Below are positions 12,072 through 24,650 of a stretch of 64,000 nt of DNA, one piece after another. The stretch covers positions 148,832 through 212,831 of the forward strand of contig MU128928.1 of the NCBI GenBank assembly GCA_014904985.1, written 5' to 3'. The DNA comes from Hydnum rufescens UP504 (lineage: Eukaryota; Basidiomycota; Agaricomycetes; Cantharellales; Hydnaceae). The notes below the pieces were generated by a model. The model was given only the letters and a program-made list of their open reading frames with translations. It did no database searches and was not told where the DNA came from. Position numbers and translations under genes: made by a program. Each line of letters begins with the position of its first letter. The stretch's first letter is position 1.

Positions 12072-13559
12072 AATAACATGCCAGAATTTGTAAGAATGAG
12101 TAAGTCACAAGTGACATCCAAGTCACCTCCAACAACACAAGGCATGGCAACATCATTGGATCCCAATGTCATCTCTAGCCATAGTTCATGCATATGGGCA
12201 CCAGTGGGCTTCTCAGTTGTGGCATTACTATTGAAAAGATGAAATATGGGTTTGTCTGATGGAGAGCATGGAGGGTACTTTCTGGCATGAGCCTAACATA
12301 CTTATCCTTGGTCCCCTCCATGTCACCAGTGTGAGTTGGGCATTTGATTTTAATATTGCCTGTTTTCTTTAAATGGTTTTCCTTCAAGCATCACCATCAT
12401 CTCCTCATCAACATTGTCATTAAGTAGATGCATATCCTTGAGATGAAGTTTTCCATAGGTATGGGGAAGCACTGACTGCCAGATACCTGGGTTGTTTGAG
12501 TTAATGAGCAACTTAACATGGCATTGATTACAGTGGAGAAGCATCCTTGTGGGTTGAATGTACATGGAGACTAGAACTTTCTGGCACAGTGCAAAAGAAC
12601 AGCAGGACTTTCAATTTCAAGTTTATTAATTGCTAGTATATATGTTTGTAGGTATGGTTACTTATCCTCATCACACATCATATCCTGGTGCAGTTTAAGA
12701 AAAGCAAGAAAGGGAATTGCAATCCCACATTCAATCCTTACACAAGCTCAGAACACTATCATCAAGGCACAAAACAGACAGAATAGTCAAAAGGGATGTC
12801 AAGTCCATCATTATTGGTCATATAAATATCCCACATCATGCTCTTCAAGTTCCCATTCCAAATTCTTGATATGGCCCCCAAATCATCCATAGCATCCATC
12901 TCAGTACATGGGGGCCCCTCCTTGCAGCACAGCAAGTTCAGTCACAGAAGCAGGCCTCACAACCAACCAGGATGACCATGGTGGATAAGAGTCTGCCACC
13001 TTGACTTCATACTAAGCAAAAAGGAGGAAGACCTTTTTGATTTGGACATTTCCAAGAGGCTTGTACAGCATACACAGTGTTTATGGACTACATATGCCCT
13101 GGAAGGAAAAAGATGTGGTGGGACTCACACATTCTCTCTGTTTCTTGCAAATTCCAACCTTCCTGCAAGGGGGGAGGAACAGGGTTGAGAGCAGGTGATA
13201 ATACAGCAAAGAGTAATTAGGACAGATAATTTCCTGTGGCAAAAAAAGCAGATCCTTGATTGTGAGCATGGATAAAATTACATTGATTGCCCATAAGAAC
13301 AAGCCAGCATGATGACTGAGAGGACCCTGAATTAAAAACCAGTGGAGACAATGGCTACACATCGGAAATACAAACAGAAGTTTACAGTTCTGTCATGGGT
13401 CACTCGGTGGATGGGGAAAACAAGAATCTTTCAAGGCCATCGGACTTCAATTTGGCATACTTGATACTATACTTGTAAAGAATGAAAGAACCCGATCTCT
13501 TATCACACACACCCTTGATAGCACCAACACAAAATAAAATAAAGTTGCAATTCACCATC

Positions 13560-14822
13560 AATGCCGCGGGCGGGCCAATTTTCTCAATGCCCTAAGCAGA
13601 GAAGCGCCATTAGAAAAGCGTGAGTGTGAGTGCATGCACGCATGGATGAATTGAAATAAATATTGATTGCATCACAAGGGGGGTAGGGGGGCATGCAAAT
13701 TAGGCACGCCCAGCCTCATATACATAATTTTTAATGAAAATCATTACACAAAAATACTTTCACCGCGGATGCAGCAGCATTGTATGGGGGGGGAAGAGTT
13801 GTTCCGCCCTCCCCCGCCTAATGTTTGATCCTTAATATGGCAGATGTGGCGGAGATGGGGGGGGGGAGGTACGCGCGCTAAAGGAGCAAATAGGAGATAA
13901 CGGTATATGAGTTTTTAGGGTCTGAAACACGAGGCGGAGTTTCTCCTTATCTATCCCTTCAGGAGGCGCACCCGGATTGAATGGCGACACCGCAGGGACC
14001 AGCCAAGTGGGAAAGCACAGGTTTCCGCCGCCGTGAAGCTGGGATCCGGAAGGAATATATATATATATTTCTATTTCACTCGCCCATTCCGCCCTTGTTT
14101 TCCTGGGTGGCATGCCAAGCTAGCCCAAATAAGGCCTCCCATGATGCGTTAGAACCCCTTACAGACCATACCACAGTGCACGGCTATGCAACTTGATCGC
14201 CCGTCACGCAAGTTCCGAAAGTGAGCTCCGGAGAATAGGGCGATGAAACAAGAGAAAAGAGCGGCGGACCATGAATCGTCAAGTGGGAAAAAGCAAGCCT
14301 GCGACCCTGACCCTGCAGATCAGGATTTGTTCCATGCAACGACTTGCAATCCGTGAGGGATACAATGGACCTTTGAAAAAAGAACAAAAAAAAGAGGCAT
14401 CACTATCAAATCAGGGCTGGTGCGATATGTGCGTAGAAATGTGGAGGACGGGTAACCCTGGCCAAGTCTTGAGGTCCTGACGGCGAGCCACGCTTAGGAG
14501 CCAATGTCAGAGCAAGGCGTCGCCTGATGCGCGGCCGAGTGCCAAACTTAGAATGTCTTACGTTACCAGGACCTGAGGCAGGAAGCTTTCTTGGCAATTT
14601 CGCAGTTGTTTTTCTATTCGGGCGAGAAAGGCGTCCATAGAGATAACCTTCGCAATTTACAACATGAGACCAAGATAGCACCAGAAATATGCAATGGAAA
14701 AAAATCAATTGACGTAAATGTAAGGGGGGTTCTTCTAACGATTTTATAGTTCCCCAAGTAAGTGATGCGCGGTGCGGAAAAAGAAAGAGATGTAGGAGAG
14801 ACAGCTTATTGCGTCTTCGCCT
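13560..14822. other. Intergenic, no gene recognised
   Basis: CpG content returns to normal here. Open frames are short and show no family motifs. Simple sequence is present (G-runs near 13787 and 13859, TATATATATA near 14057). The right end is the 3' flank of the desaturase gene. No terminator or element was identified. Confidence 0.5.
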
Positions 14823-16256
14823 TCACCCGGTATTGTTCGCAGGGCGGCGAACTGATTCGCCCTTCTTGTTGCGGTAGAAGACAACATCACCTAAGAAGCA
14901 GATCGTTAAATGAAATATTCAGACCATCGCGCTTATCTTCACTCACCCTCATCCTCGACGAATTGGCAGTTGTTGTACGAATCCCAGAGAGCGGTGAAGG
15001 GGTTCTGGTCCGAGGCAGCATAGTGCTCGCCGATGAAGGCCTTCAGGTACTGGGTGGCCTCCTCTCCGTGGTAGAAGGGCATTTGCGGGAAGAAGTGGTG
15101 AATGACGTGGTAGTGAGCGACGTCATGCAAGAAGAATCGTCCCCACCAGCCGAGGAATGGTCGGTCGACAGTGCAGGCAGCGCCACGTTGGAATGACCAC
15201 TCAGCCTTGCGGTAGTGGGGGAGCTTCATGTCGGTGTGGTGCAACTGAAAACACAGGTCAGATAGGGTGAATAATAGATAGCCGGGATCACGTACATAGG
15301 TGATCATGATGAACCAGTGGGAGACGCAGAGCCACGGGAACATGTAGTACTTGATAACCTCTCCGGTGCCCCAGACAGTGGAACCATAGGTAACAGCCCA
15401 GATCATGGCGAAGATCCGAGATTGGAAGCGATGACGGCATTACGTTGGGAAGGATTGAAAATGACGGAGTTGGGATCAAAGTGGTTGGTCCTAAAGAGGG
15501 ATGAGCATAGGTAATACGTACAAGGAACGAAGCGACTAACCATTTGGGGTAGGACTTCTGGCCCGAGACGTTGAACAGGAGGTAGGCGGGGAAGGCCAGG
15601 ACTTGCTGGCGCACAAGCATGTAGAGGGTGAAGAGAGGAGTGTCACCGAGGTAGTGCTCCCAGTCAATCTCCTCAGTCTTGCCCAATGGAATCCCGAGAT
15701 CAGAGCGAGTCTTGGGGACGTAAACCTCATCCTTCTCCATCGAAGCGTGGTTGGAGTGGTGGCGGTGATGGGAGATTCTCCACGAGAAGTAGGGAGTCCA
15801 CATAAGAGTGTGCGTGATGAAACCAACAATATCGCAGACGGTGCGGTTAGCAGAGAAAGCGCCGTGCCCCGCCTAGGAACATGGCAGTGAGTTTACAACC
15901 TCAAGCTCGAATCAGAGAAGGCTTACCTCGTGCCCAATAACCCAGATACCAGTGAAGTTAAGACCCTGCACCCACCAGTAGGCGCACCAGAGCGACCAGC
16001 GGAAAACCTCTGCACCGACAGGACCAAGGGTAGAGCGAGCAAGTTCCGACTTCTCAGCGGGGTCGATGTACGTGGCGGCCCACCAAAGGATTGCGGCGAT
16101 GACAAAGTCGCGAGCCATGTAGCTGAGGCCACGCCCAGTCTCGCGCACGAAGAAGCGCGCCGGGATAGCAGCGCGAATCTCGCCCAGAGACCACATCATG
16201 GGCGAGAACTCTGGAAGGTTTTCCTCAGAGTACTTGGTAGTCTGCACCGCAGCCAT
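14823..16256 (-). CDS. FAD2: Delta-12 fatty acid (oleate) desaturase
   Basis: Exons, 5' to 3' on the minus strand: 16256-15927, 15872-15541, 15490-15296, 15244-14947, 14890-14823, with introns of about 50-56 bp. The product, about 407 residues, is an ER membrane di-iron desaturase converting oleate to linoleate. The three histidine boxes are HEAGH (split by intron 1), HHRHH and HVIHH. The conserved NHFDPNS follows the second group of membrane segments, and the end resembles other fungal FAD2 proteins (DVVFYRNKKGESVRRP). The HEAGHGAFS box favours delta-12 over omega-3, but this is not decisive. In exon 3 the frame slips: after SNLG (about 15415) one base is missing before FAMIWAV, which as read would truncate the protein before the third box. 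The neighbours do not suggest co-regulation. Confidence 0.88.
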
Positions 16257-19200
16257 GATACAAGAGGAGGAGGGGGAAAAGGGTAAAGAAAGGGCATTGA
16301 GGAGAGGAGGCTCTTATACAGCGCAGGTGAATGGTCACGCCACGGGAAATGAGTCCCGGAGCTGTCAAATGGAAATCAATAGTGGCGTACAATAGTCTGA
16401 ATATCACATCATTTCATGGGAACCCTCTCAGGGTGCGCTTGTCATTCCCTGGATAATCTAGACAGCAATCCGCGTTTATTACGAATTCCACCTGCCGGAT
16501 CTGTTTTTTCGGATGCAAGGGTTCTGTGGGAGCGGTGTGGGAGCTTATCGTCAACAACGATAAGAACAATCAAAACACCGCCAACTCGCCCTTAGGGACC
16601 TCGGCATGCCCCGTGTTGGCGTAAGCCACCAGATCCAACGAACACAGACTCACAGCCCTTGAAGACGTTACCGAATAGTGAATCTCTGGAATTGAATTGA
16701 ACTTCCTTATTACGACTCACCGCCACGATCGTTGGACCCATCTTTGAGATAGACGACCCACACATCTTGCCATGGGTCTCCCAAATGTCCGGTACCTGTC
16801 ATACCCAATTCAGAGTCAACGGGTCTAGCAGTCCGCAACGCAGGCTTCAAAGGAAGACCTGTCCGATCTTTGTATTCTTTCCCTTAGGCTACAAGACGTT
16901 TTGAATGACAGATGCGCAGAATTCCACCTCAATCTCCGCGACCCTGTATACGATGGTACAATTGCACAATCCATCCACATCACCGAATTCTGAGTCACGA
17001 TAAGGCCTCCCTTCTCCTGACGATTCCACCTGCTCGGTTTATGTATCGCCGAATCCCATCATAATCTCCTTTGGCCCACAAGGTACTCTTGCCCGCATCC
17101 TTAGATAATATTCTTTGGGCGCCATCAAGCCGCACCAACTATGGAAAAGCAGGCACAAAGACTCCATTATGTAATACAGGCAATCACCGAATGAAATCAG
17201 TCGGACCTCACCCATGTTCCGCTGCACTCACCCCCTCATCTCGCTTCGTTGGCTGCTTGCATCTCTTCCTCCCTTAATCTCTCATAGCGGAGACCGTCTC
17301 CTTCCTTCTTGCTTTTCCGTGCTCTTGGTTGGATGTTGACCGGGAAATTCTTCGCGCAAAAACTCTATCGAAAGGCAAAAGACTATATAACAATGGCTTC
17401 GTGGGCTGATTCCAAGTCACTTTCCTTATAAAAACCCTGTCACAGTTGGTCTTAATCTCCGTCCAACGTTATGCCTCTTTTTTTTTTCACTTCATTACGT
17501 TATTTCCCGTCAATCCTACTTGCCTGCAGTGATCGATCGTAACAGAGCGTATAGACCGCACCGCCGAAAAAAGGAAGGCAGCGCACAACCAAATCAAGTT
17601 CCGGAATATGGCAGATCCGGACTCTTATATTCTCCCTTGCAATCGTGATCCAAAATATGTTGCCTTCGCCATCTTCGTCCTTTCCACACAAAAAAAATCG
17701 TATCAAAGATCTGTGGCATATTTCCTTTTCTGCCTACTATAATACATAATCTCAATGAAATGTCTCCAACCAACCAACAAAAATGATGAACGCGTGCCCA
17801 ACAAAAACGTCCGCTCTGAAATTCCAACGCGAGATCCGTAGACTACCAGCCCTGCACGCACAGCATACATGCCCAGGTTAATTTTCTACACGTAAATACT
17901 TTACAGCGCATCCACGTATATTACTCAAGGTACATAGATCTTGAGGGGGGAGGGCAAATTCGAATCAAAGTATTTGGACCGCGGGATCAACCAAAAACAA
18001 AAAGAAAAACAAAAACAAGCAAGAGCGAGAGAAAGGTGATTGTTATTGTGGCGCGCTTCGACTCGGAAATGGATGCGGTGGCTGCTGCCGAGCCTGGGGC
18101 CGGCCCGTTGACGAGGCACCTCGCTCGTTCATCGCCGCCGGCCAAGTCTGGACTGCCCGAGCTTTCATGTAGCTGTTGAATGAAAAAGGAGACGCCGCCC
18201 ATCACAAGCAAAATAGGCATAACACAGTAGATCCGAAATGGAGGGAAAATAGTGCCACGCACACACCGCATCCACAATATCCACCATCAATGTCCCTCGG
18301 ACCAAGGGACGAGGGGCTGCTGCGTTCATTACAAGGTTAATATTTACTTCTTTTTTTTTTTTTTTGCGCGATGTGCTGCTGGACGCGATGAACCTGTGGC
18401 TTTTTTTTGTCCACTCCACTCGTGGGGCTCTTTGGTTTTTGCCGAGATAGATAAGCTTGAAAACAATGTGGAGGGCCTAGGTGGATGTCGAGTCTTTCCT
18501 TCCCTACCATGGCGACAGTTGAAAAGTCCCCACTAGAAAATTCGGTGACAATGGCCATCATAGGGTGCCGTAGGGTGCCCTGGGTCACGTCGGACCAAGG
18601 CAACCAGTGCAACCCATACTCCCATATCCGAATGTGATAGCCTGTTGTCATTTCCAAAAAAAAACGGGCACGAGGGCTCCATATGCTCCGGGACAGTACT
18701 GCGATTCCCAACTAGGTGTGAAATGGTTCTGTGGAGCGTGTCTTGGCCGTGAAGGCTGCGCGCTGCGGAGACCACCCCCACCCCCCGCTTCCGCCAGGAC
18801 TTTGTTCAACGGTTAAAAAATGAGTTCCGTCGGTAAAAGACCAAGACTTCTATCTGTAATGCACGAATATTGGCGTTAGATATGGTTATGTGGTTATGAA
18901 GGCTAGACACAGATTCTTTCGTCCATAGAATCACCCGATCACCTGGTGGATATCCAGTGGAGTATGATGCCGCGTGGATGCCATTTCTCCAAGCGAAAAC
19001 GACGCAACGATCTACGCGATATCGATGCCAGTCAAGAGGTCAATGCTGGGACATAGCCTTTGCCGATGACCACTGCTCAAATATTGTCCTGGTCATATGG
19101 ACGCACAAAACAGATTCGGTTGGCTGAGGGCTGAGTATACGCAACACCAGGACATAACACCCGCTATCCAATACAGTTGGACGTACCTTCGCGTCGAAAG

Positions 19201-20199
19201 TTATCGAAATCCTTTCATCGAGAACGGGGGGAAGGGGAGTGTGGCCTTCAGGCCAAGCTGATGTAAGGTGCCACACTCACGTGATACGATCGACACCTCG
19301 GGACAAGAATGGAAAATGCCTCCCAGGTACCAAAGATAGCGGGGGTTCACTTTCCTATTCCTTATCTTTTCGCTTTTTTTTTCTTTTATCGTAGGCAAGG
19401 GTCTTTGTTTTCATGCAGTCGTCAGGGTGATGGCCGCAATGTCAGAGAGTCTACGTTGGCTGTCATCGTCGGCCCAGAAAATCAAATGCGAAGTGCCCCG
19501 GACATGTCAAAGCGCCCTCTTCGGCACAAGTACCGCAAGATAGCATTTGCCGTCAAGGGCCTCCCACTGCGCTGGTATGCACTAGAAGCCTCACGTCAAA
19601 CTCTGGCTGTCCCTGATTCAGTAGATAAAGACGTGATTGTCGACCCGACCGCCTTTCTTGGTTGGTTCGAGCTCCTGAGGCCGCGAACATCCCTCCCTTG
19701 CGTCTTCTAACGCCACTATCGGTCAGGGTACCGCTGGATATCCAAAGTTTTTTGGATATCTCACGGTATTCTCTCAGTAAGCTAGTTGGCTGGACACGAC
19801 ACCTTGTAGAATTGAGGCTCCCTTTCGGACCCCCCCCTTCTAACCGTGGGGGTGTTCTCCTTGTGGTTCGCCATCCGCCATCAACTAGACGGGGCCAAAT
19901 GATGGTCATTTATATTTCCCCTAGGCTGACGACGACGGGCGCGTGTTATCCCACAGAGATAAGCACTAGTGTCCTTGGAGGGAAAAAGAACATCTTTCTA
20001 TTTTTGGCTAGGCACCCAGGTAATATAATTATCGTACTTTCGAGTCCTGCCTTTAGGGCAAACAACTAGGGGGAGGCAATGGTCAGAGCCTTTCACGTGA
20101 CTTGGAACGAAGTAGAACGGGGTGGAATCTCGAAAAGGAGTAGGGACAAATAATGAGAGAATAGCAGAAGGAGAGACAAGAAGAACGCTCCGGTGAGCG
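16257..20199. other. About 4 kb without a recognisable gene
   Basis: Both strands were read. Frames longer than 100 codons exist (for example 19309-19710) but lack family motifs, splice logic or biased codon use. The left end is the desaturase promoter and leader. Pyrimidine and T-runs occur near 17470 and 18350-18366. A small distant-promoter or non-coding RNA role cannot be excluded. Confidence 0.45.
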
Positions 20200-21728
20200 C
20201 TATGAGAATTTCCAGCTGAATACGCCGGGGTGTCAGTCAGACACGTGCGACTGCCAAAGAAACTAAGCCAACTTACCGATTGCCACAATTCACGCAACTG
20301 ATTAGGAGAAAACGGTCGTCAGTATCACTCAGGGTTCAAGAATGAGATAAACACCAACGTTACAAATGTCTAAAACGTCCGTAGTCAGATTTGCCGAATG
20401 TAAAGAGTATGATGCACAAATCACGAACCGTCATGGGCTCATCGGCACTGCGCGTCTGTGCTTGTCGATACCGGGTCTTTCGCTAGAGTATAAAGGTGGT
20501 CTCAGTACACCGCCAACACCCTGTCTGCGGCGATCGACAATCACCTCTTTGCACCGCCCACACTGGAATGCATCGGTTTCGGCCTCTTGCTCGCCTGCCC
20601 CCAGGGAGTTGTGGAAATTCAGCTCCTCGAGCTGTTTGTCAGCCTGCCGCCGCTCTTCCGATGCCATTTCCTAGACAATCTGGTCGATCTCATGCTGCAT
20701 GCCAATAAGGAGGCTCGAACACACCTGTACCGTCATATTGCAGAATCGTGCGACTTGTAGGTCACCAGAAACTACAGATTCGCGGAGACGCGGATTGTGC
20801 TTGTCCTTGAGATTCAGGTATAACCGTCTCATCTTGTTCCGATAAGAAGCATTGATGTCGCGGAACTCGAGATAAACGTTGTTTTCGACAGCACGAGCTT
20901 TCGATAGAATCTGCTCGGACGCTAGAAGAACGAGGATAGTGATTTAGAAACCCGCACCCACGCACAAGAGTCAACAAAGACATACGGGCTCCCTGAGTCG
21001 CAAGCGAGCGCATCATATACCATCTCTAGGCATTTGTCTCGAACTTTGTCGCCGAGAACAGACGCACTGATACCGTCTGTCTTGGTCGTGCGCTGGCGGC
21101 CTTCCGCTTTATTGTTCGAAAGAGTTTGGGGAGGTCGGGTGTCGACGGGGGTAGTAGGCACCTCGGATCCGCGAGGAGTGGGTGCGGGAGAGGCGGAGTT
21201 GGAGGCAGGTTCGCTCTTGTCTAGCTTAGTGGAGGCACCGAACTTGTTAGGGCCTCCACGATAGATCTTGACATAAGTGCCTTTACAAATGGATAAACGC
21301 GATTATTACTCACCCGCAGCAGTGGTGGGACTTTTCGTCTTTGGCTTATCGCCGGTGTGGACCTCACTCTTCCATTTTTTAACGATGGCTTTCGAGAGAT
21401 CCGAGACCTCCTTCGCTGTGTGATTGCGAAGTTTGCTGACTGCGACTCCAACCTTGGTGTCCTATCTCGCGATCAAAGAAAAGGTGAAATGGATGATAAA
21501 ATCTGAACCGACTGGTTATGCGTACCTTGAGTAACTGTTCAGTGGCAGCGACTTCCTTCTGCAGACGACGCAAGATAGCCAACAGGTCCTAAAAACAGAA
21601 AACGCGATAGTCTCGTCAGTGAATTTTTGTAAAACTCATGAACCCACACGGACCTGGGTGGTTCCTTGGCCTGCTGCCGCCGCATTAAGTGCTTTCACTA
21701 GTCCTTTGACCTCAGCAACATCGGCCAT
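20200..21728 (-). CDS. DST1: Transcription elongation factor TFIIS
   Basis: Nine exons: 21728-21654, 21588-21526, 21461-21314, 21280-20966, 20921-20725, 20670-20545, 20482-20418, 20297-20277, 20215-20200. Together they are exactly 1026 nt (341 residues). Domain I (LW, TFIIS N-terminal) includes VSDLSKAIVKKWK. A Ser/Pro/Thr-rich linker follows, then domain II (VRDKCLEMVYDAL .. NLKDKHNPRLRESVVSG .. MTVQEMASEERR). Domain III is a zinc ribbon with CGRC and CVNC pairs and the RSADEPMT acidic hairpin, whose Asp-Glu enters the Pol II active site to stimulate transcript cleavage. The end RWKFS is typical. Oddities are a 33-bp third intron (21281-21313) and a GTGCGT donor after exon 4. The factor is nuclear and rescues backtracked Pol II. 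Confidence 0.92.
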
Positions 21729-24059
21729 GGCCACTGACTCTGGGTAACTACGATATCCTACACAAACCAACCACTAGGGAAAGTACACTAGTACTCCAGA
21801 CCCCTCCTTTCACGTTTCAGCGTTGAGTACGAATCTCTCCGGCTACTGCCGGCTGGACCTCGCATTCAAACCTACGCGAAGCAGCGTTCCTGGCTCCAAT
21901 CGTGGCGCATATACCTTCGACCAGGCACACGAGGTCACTCTGTTGTGAGTCCGGGCCTTGTTTTGTGGGCTAACTTAAATGGAAAGGACGTCTTTACGTT
22001 CTATTTGCCGAGTCAAATGCATATTGTTCGGGGCACAGATAAATCATCTCGGCTGCCCCATTTTACTTCAACAGTCTCTGCGGGGAGTGCTCTGTTGATT
22101 TTGACAATTCTAAGATAGGACTCCCGAGCAGCTTCTCACCAAGCACACGAGACAGGTCCCCCAAATCCCTGCATTTTTTGACATGGCCTCGTTTCCTTCC
22201 GGACGAAGCCTTCCGGGGGTTCTTTGACGCTGTTGCCATCCACAATACCCGTTTATGTGTTGAAGAACGCATTTCCATGATATCCTTGGGCTTCTAAGAG
22301 GTATTCGTACCCCGCGGCCGCGGCATGATCCCTGATTGGCAACATTTCATATCACGGAGTTCAAAAAACCATTTTCATTGTGCCAAACTCAAGGGGATTC
22401 TTCGCCATGCTTCCTCGGATGGACACCTTGATGTCTTTTTCTCTGGTTTCCGTGGCCGTTGTCGAGATTTGCTATGCCTGTGCTCTGTCGACCGCCACGC
22501 GTGAACATTTCCGGTGAATCCCTCTGTTTCGCGGCGTGGGAATACTGTAAAGTCCTCTCCGACAGTTACCCGTTACATATTTGGTTAGATCAGTCTTTGA
22601 CAGTTCGGAGGAGTCCAATGCATATATCATTACTGCATAGGAAGAAGGAAAGATTCTAACGCCCGCGGGTTCCTAGTGTGGACGCCGCGAATCGCGAGAA
22701 GCTAGGATGCCCTTCTGTGCCATTCTGCTCTCTGCATCCTTCATGCCTTTTTGGTCTGCCCATGAGGGCTTCTATTGTCCAGGAAATGGTCCCGGAAAAA
22801 AATGAGGTTGGATTCCTGTTTCGATGGTCGAGAACCTCAGATGAAGGACGGATGATCGCCTCGATTGTCTCCCCTCGGCGGACTTAAGGGTGGTCCAGGG
22901 AGTGCATTACTTTCGTCGACCGATTCGGCTGTCTAGCGGCCCAGAAGTGTGAGTTTTTGTCCTGTTCCCCCTGGGCCACTTGGCATATCATCGAGTACAC
23001 CCCTGGTCCGAATCTCGTTCATTCTTCGCCTGGAACCACTCGCACATCCCGACGGCGTCAACGGCGCCCCCAACACGGGAGTCTAACATAGGGATCCTCT
23101 TCGCGTCCATTTAGTCTAAAGGCGGCAATAATGAAACTGGTTGGAAAACACGGTGGCGGAACGTCAATCCCGCGATTCCAAGATCACACCCGTGATAATA
23201 GTGGTGCGTTGGTTGGGTGACGATGTCGACCTTTCAGGTTTGATTTCTGTTCATAAAGGGGAGGAATGACGTGCTACTACTATTTTTTAGCTACAGTACC
23301 CACTCAATCGAGCCCTCTTTCCAAACACTAGCTCCATGTCTTCGCCCGTCACACTTCGTTCTCCTGCTCCTCTCTTCACAAACCCAATAAAATGTGCTAA
23401 ACGCCTTTGTGACACCCCTCAGCCTAGATCGAGATTAATTGGGCGCTCGATGGGTGTACCTAGGCCCTTATGCATGAGGTAAACAGGGCAGCGAGCCAAG
23501 CGATCAAGACGAAGCCTCAAGACCTCGCCAGGCAATATAACTCCACACATTTCGCCATGTTCCCTTGAATCGAGTGCTGCCGATTCTCACTCAGCTCTGG
23601 CGATCGAGGTACTCCAGGACCTTTTGTGGTATCAACCAAGACACTGGTTGCAGGTATTTCAGCCCGCAGATCGAATTGGTGGATGATGCCCCCTCTCAGC
23701 CACCGATTTCTGGACCAGGTGATCGATATGCTCATCGTGTCCCTTTCCCTTGCAATTCGCTAGGCGGCTGACCCAGGCAACTTCGGGGATCCTCGTTATG
23801 GGCGCTTTCTTGCGCCGTGCCAAGGCGGAATGCTTTGCCAGGATCGTGCCCACACTCCGAACGCTGAGCGATCATCGTCGGTATTCATTTGCTCGCCGAA
23901 GGTGTTTGCGTCACTTTCGGGGATGCCGATATTCTGAGCCCCTCATGGGGTTGCAAACGCTCTGCACAGACTGCGGAACGCACTGATTATTTTGGTCTGT
24001 TTACTTTGTATAACTCACGTGGCTTTCGTCACCTCCTATTTGTCCGTATGGCCAGTTTC
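21729..24059. other. No intact gene recognised
   Basis: The stretch upstream of TFIIS holds only short frames. The right part may be the decayed 5' half of the ABC transporter relic that becomes recognisable at 24060, but no Walker A motif could be found. No tRNA, CRISPR or clear repeat was seen. Confidence 0.4.
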
Positions 24060-24650
24060 TCACCACCAGATGCGTCATTTTCCATTCTGTCATTATCTCT
24101 TCTGTCTTTGGCGCGGAACTACAATCGCACTGTTGTATTCACTATTCATCAGCTGTGGAGTAATATCGTAGCCATGTTTGCTCATTTACTCCTGGCGAAG
24201 GGAAAATTAATCTACTCCGGTGAAGTCTCGAAGTGTCATGATTACTTTGTGCGGATTGGGGATCCCTGTCCTCCAGGATTCAACATTGCACATTTCTCGA
24301 GTAAGTGCTCTTCTGGATGCACAATTTTGGTACTTCTAAGATTTGTTTGTTAGTCGATCTCACGATGCAGATAGAGACAACGTCACCTGGGCCTTCAGGA
24401 ACCCCGCCCGAGAGAGAGAAGTGTCGGGTGGTGGGCGCCACTTCGCAGACGAAGAACAGGCTCTCTCGCGAACGTCCTCTTCCCAAACACCTTCTCATCC
24501 CCTCAGGTTCCAGTCACAGTCAAGTGAATGCAGATTTGGACGTGCCGCGATCGCGTACGCGTCCCAGTTCTATTGCAGACTCAATATCCACGGTAACCAA
24601 GAATGCTGGCATTGGCGCAGGCAGCTACGTCAAGCGCAAGACTTGGCGAT
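24060..24650 (+). pseudogene. ABCG-type ABC transporter fragment
   Basis: One frame reads [15 protein letters not shown] .. SNIVAMF .. [11 protein letters not shown], then a CHDYF and [11 protein letters not shown] block. This is the part of a White/ABCG nucleotide-binding domain after the Walker B region, including the H-loop (FTIHQ). An apparent intron (about 24300-24354, GTAAGT..TTAG) leads in phase to IDLTMQIE, the next conserved block (family: NIADFLIDLTM). The frame then shifts, and a Ser-rich linker SRTRPSSIADSISTV follows in another frame. No Walker A, signature motif or membrane domain was found. It is therefore a truncated relic of a membrane transporter gene, not a working one. Confidence 0.6.

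Larger units (their letters stand above)
5400..13550. other. CpG-depleted interval; non-coding after 6830
   Basis: From about 5.4 to 13.5 kb CpG dinucleotides nearly vanish, with many 60-base lines containing none and roughly four per kilobase between 6.84 and 7.86 kb. DNA on both sides has several per line. TpG and CpA look abundant, as expected from deamination of methylated CpG. The interval covers the WD40 exon and then 6.7 kb without a convincing gene. Recurrent AGGTTCAGGTTT / AAACCTGAACC motifs occur near 7130-7200, 7300-7350, 10240-10290 and 10500-10610. Short coding-like relics remain, for example 11062-11403 (an ILEIKTAW motif), but every frame is broken. It is probably decayed repeat or gene DNA. 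Confidence 0.75.

Noticed and set aside
19309..19710. A plus-strand frame of 133 codons
   Set aside because: Composition and lack of motifs look random; the start falls in a low-complexity T-rich stretch.
20966..20990. A suspected frameshift in TFIIS after DALACDSGS
   Set aside because: Using the GTGCGT donor at 20965 restores the phase without any sequence change, and the whole CDS is then a multiple of three.
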